From NCBI GenBank assembly GCA_027449585.1, contig DAIDLJ010000033.1:1-7714 (forward strand): 7,714 bases of DNA, in the 5' to 3' direction. This document shows positions 6,108 to 7,714 of the stretch, in pieces. How positions within the stretch are numbered: the stretch's first letter is position 1; every line of letters begins with the position of its first letter. This stretch comes from Microcaldota archaeon. Lineage in GTDB: Archaea; Micrarchaeota; Micrarchaeia; Micrarchaeales; CABMGC01. A model generated the notes under the pieces. That model was given only the letters and a program-made list of their open reading frames with translations, had not been told where the DNA came from and did not search any database. A program made the position numbers and the translations under genes.

Positions 6108-6958
6108 ACGTATATTACAGCCGAAAGTAGTATGCACAAAAGCGCCAGACCCATAGCCCCAAGGGATAAGTTCCTGGCATGGCCATACCAATTTCTATTA
6201 GCCAGCATGAACGGAATGCTTGATAGGACCAGCATAAGATCGGATATTATTATCAAAGAGACGTACAGTATGTTCCCAGCAAATGGTAGCACGTGTAAAA
6301 AGAGATAAACAGATATTGCAACCGCAGCCAGATAGAGCAGCAATCCTAGGTACGCTGAAGCCGTCTTACCTATCAGCATCGGCACGGTCATGGCTCCGCG
6401 CTTCTTATCCCCGTCAAAGTCCCTTATCGTGCCATATATCTCACGCCCTAGGCCACTTATGAATATGAGGAAGAATATCAATACCACGCTATCAAGGAGC
6501 CTGTAGGTCATAACATAGTTGCCAAAAACAAATGGTATCGCCATGGAGAAGGCGACATACGAATTGCCGATCAGCGGCACGTCCTTTAGCTTATAACTAT
6601 ACAGTATAGAAAGCACGCCAAATATTACTGCTATTATAAAGCAGTACGCGTTAAGCAGCAGGCCCCCGGCAATCCCTATCACCATGGAAACTGAGGCTAC
6701 GACTAGGGCGTCAGATGGCCTAAGCTCCCCGGTTACCAGCGGCCTTTTCTTCTTGTTAGCCCTATCAACGTTGACGTCGAAATAATCGTTAATCGCAAAA
6801 GCGCTCATGCTTAGAAATATTGGAGTTATTATGCTCAATGCAGCAACCTGCGCACTTGGCAGGCCTCCAGCGAGAATCTCAGCACCTATCACGGCTATTA
6901 TCAGGAGTATGCTGTGTTCAAACCGCGTTAGTCTAAATAGCGCACCGAACTTTCCCAT
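6104..6958 (-). CDS. UbiA-family prenyltransferase, probably digeranylgeranylglyceryl phosphate synthase
   Basis: An integral-membrane aromatic/glyceryl prenyltransferase of 284 residues, the usual UbiA length, with about eight or nine hydrophobic helices. The first Asp-rich motif is NDYFDVNVD (57-65), followed by RANKKKRPLVTGEL; the second is GREIYGTIRDFDGD (171-184). These bind Mg2+ and the prenyl diphosphate. In archaea the commonest enzyme of this shape is (S)-2,3-di-O-geranylgeranylglyceryl phosphate synthase, which adds the second geranylgeranyl chain in ether-lipid synthesis, and the GREI...D.DGD motif fits it. A menaquinone, heme or tocopherol-type prenyltransferase is the main alternative, and no neighbour here decides the matter. 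The ATG at 6958 is supported by a TATA box about 25 nt upstream. The gene is convergent with the protease; its TTA stop complement (6104-6106) overlaps the protease TAA (6105-6107). Confidence 0.85.
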   Translation of the reverse strand: MGKFGALFRLTRFEHSILLIIAVIGAEILAGGLPSAQVAALSIITPIFLSMSAFAINDYFDVNVDRANKKKRPLVTGELRPSDALVVASVSMVIGIAGGLLLNAYCFIIAVIFGVLSILYSYKLKDVPLIGNSYVAFSMAIPFVFGNYVMTYRLLDSVVLIFFLIFISGLGREIYGTIRDFDGDKKRGAMTVPMLIGKTASAYLGLLLYLAAVAISVYLFLHVLPFAGNILYVSLIIISDLMLVLSSIPFMLANRNWYGHARNLSLGAMGLALLCILLSAVIYV

Positions 6959-6978
6959 GATAAGTTTTAAACTTACAA

Positions 6979-6987
6979 ATATTAAAT
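6979..6987 (-). promoter_or_regulatory. TATA box, leaderless promoter of UbiA
   Basis: On the minus strand this reads ATTTAATAT, centred about 25 nt before the ATG at 6958. The predicted transcription start falls on or next to the ATG, and no Shine-Dalgarno is visible. UbiA therefore probably has its own leaderless message, although the transglutaminase-like gene ends only 42 nt upstream on the same strand. A second AT-rich candidate, TTTAAAAC, lies too close to the start codon. Confidence 0.55.
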
Positions 6988-7000
6988 AAGGATGTATTGC

Positions 7001-7711
7001 TTACGTTCTTTTGGCATGTAGTAGGGTATTATCTGGCCTGCTTGGGAATTTTACATATCCATTAATCGAAACTACTAGATTAGTAGCGTCTATGGTCCAG
7101 GTGCGCCTATTTTGGTCCACGTACTCTGCATATGCATGTCCGACACCATTAGGCATAATGCCTGCATTAATCCTCATCTCACCATTTATGTATCCATTGC
7201 TCCTTAGTTTTTGCAATAAAGCAAGAACAGCTGCCGCATGGTTGCGACATACGCCCCCATTTTCTATAAAGTAGTCAAGTGGCAGTGTTAACAGCATCCC
7301 CTCCCGGTCATATATGCTATAATCGCGATCGTTATATGCGATGCTATTATGAATTAAATCTGCAACAGTTACTAGTAGTTTTTCCTCGGTGACGGGTTGC
7401 ATTTTGGCTGCATTCTTTATTACATTGTCATAAATGCGCTTCACAAGTTCGCTGTTTATATCCACAACTGTAGAAAGCGTTTGAAATTTCTCCATCCCAG
7501 GCGAAAGTGGTGTTTCAACGTATAACTCCGGAACGCCTTCATACTTTTTTTGCGATAATACCCACCCCTGTTTGTCATATTCTAGCTCTCCCATGGCATA
7601 AGCAGCCGACTTCATATCGTGAGATATCCCATCTATTCTTGCTGCCTCATTGGCCGTCTTCCATGCCATACGATGTTCTTCGTTGAGTGAATACTCTTTA
7701 GCCTTTGACAT
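7001..7711 (-). CDS. Transglutaminase-like cysteine protein, start uncertain
   Basis: The 236 visible residues end in a transglutaminase/papain-like core with the Cys-His-Asp triad in the expected order: Cys155 in NGGVCRNHAAAVLALL, His192 in GVGHAYAEYVD, and Asp208 in RTWTIDATN. The superfamily includes proteases, amidases and cross-linking enzymes; nothing here tells which activity applies. The N-terminal 110 residues are charged, helical and unrecognised (SLNEEHRMAWKTANEAARIDG, then a segment with VPELYVETPL). There is no signal peptide or membrane helix after the ATG at 7711, suggesting a cytosolic protein, but the frame remains open to the window edge (CTA precedes the ATG), so the true start could be further upstream and include one. 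Four sampled 60-base rows average about 42% GC, versus clearly higher values in sampled rows of aspS and UbiA. It sits 42 nt upstream of UbiA on the same strand with no obvious functional link. Confidence 0.8.
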   Translation of the reverse strand: MSKAKEYSLNEEHRMAWKTANEAARIDGISHDMKSAAYAMGELEYDKQGWVLSQKKYEGVPELYVETPLSPGMEKFQTLSTVVDINSELVKRIYDNVIKNAAKMQPVTEEKLLVTVADLIHNSIAYNDRDYSIYDREGMLLTLPLDYFIENGGVCRNHAAAVLALLQKLRSNGYINGEMRINAGIMPNGVGHAYAEYVDQNRRTWTIDATNLVVSINGYVKFPSRPDNTLLHAKRT

Positions 7712-7714
7712 TAG

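Overview
The window is archaeal chromosomal DNA. The evidence is an Alba chromatin protein, an archaeal-type aspartyl-tRNA synthetase, an archaea-centred adenosine-specific kinase (PF04008/COG1839), an EndoQ-type repair nuclease, a secreted archaeal Lon-like (S16) protease and a UbiA enzyme of the archaeal ether-lipid type. Several genes have a TATA-like box about 26 nt before the start codon and no Shine-Dalgarno, as expected for leaderless archaeal transcripts. I cannot place the lineage; a small-genome or DPANN-like archaeon is only a guess.

Layout. 1-143 is the 5' end of an unrecognised minus-strand gene. 144-407 is AT-rich divergent upstream DNA carrying the Alba promoter and a leader inverted repeat. 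408-716 is Alba (+), followed by a strong hairpin and T-run. 753-1118 is a two-CBS-domain protein (-), convergent with Alba. 1119-1164 is a compact divergent promoter shared with the next operon. 1165-4254 (+) is a tight three-gene operon: aspS, adenosine-specific kinase and EndoQ, with gaps of 6 and 21 nt. 4290-6107 (+) is a membrane-anchored, sequon-rich extracellular Lon-like protease with its own leaderless promoter. 6104-6958 (-) is a UbiA prenyltransferase whose stop codon overlaps that of the protease. 7001-7711 (-) is a transglutaminase-like protein upstream of UbiA; its start may lie beyond the window edge.

How the genes relate. Most are housekeeping: chromatin, translation, repair, lipid synthesis and surface proteolysis. 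The operon joins Asp-tRNA charging, adenosine phosphorylation and repair of deaminated bases; a hypoxanthine/adenosine link is attractive but unproven. I do not see a clear new defence or mobile system. The points most worth checking are the mixed tRNA-specificity residues in AspRS, a PCNA-binding-like tail on EndoQ, the heavily sequon-decorated Lon-like protease, and the interleaved divergent promoter with a short overlapping ORF ahead of aspS.
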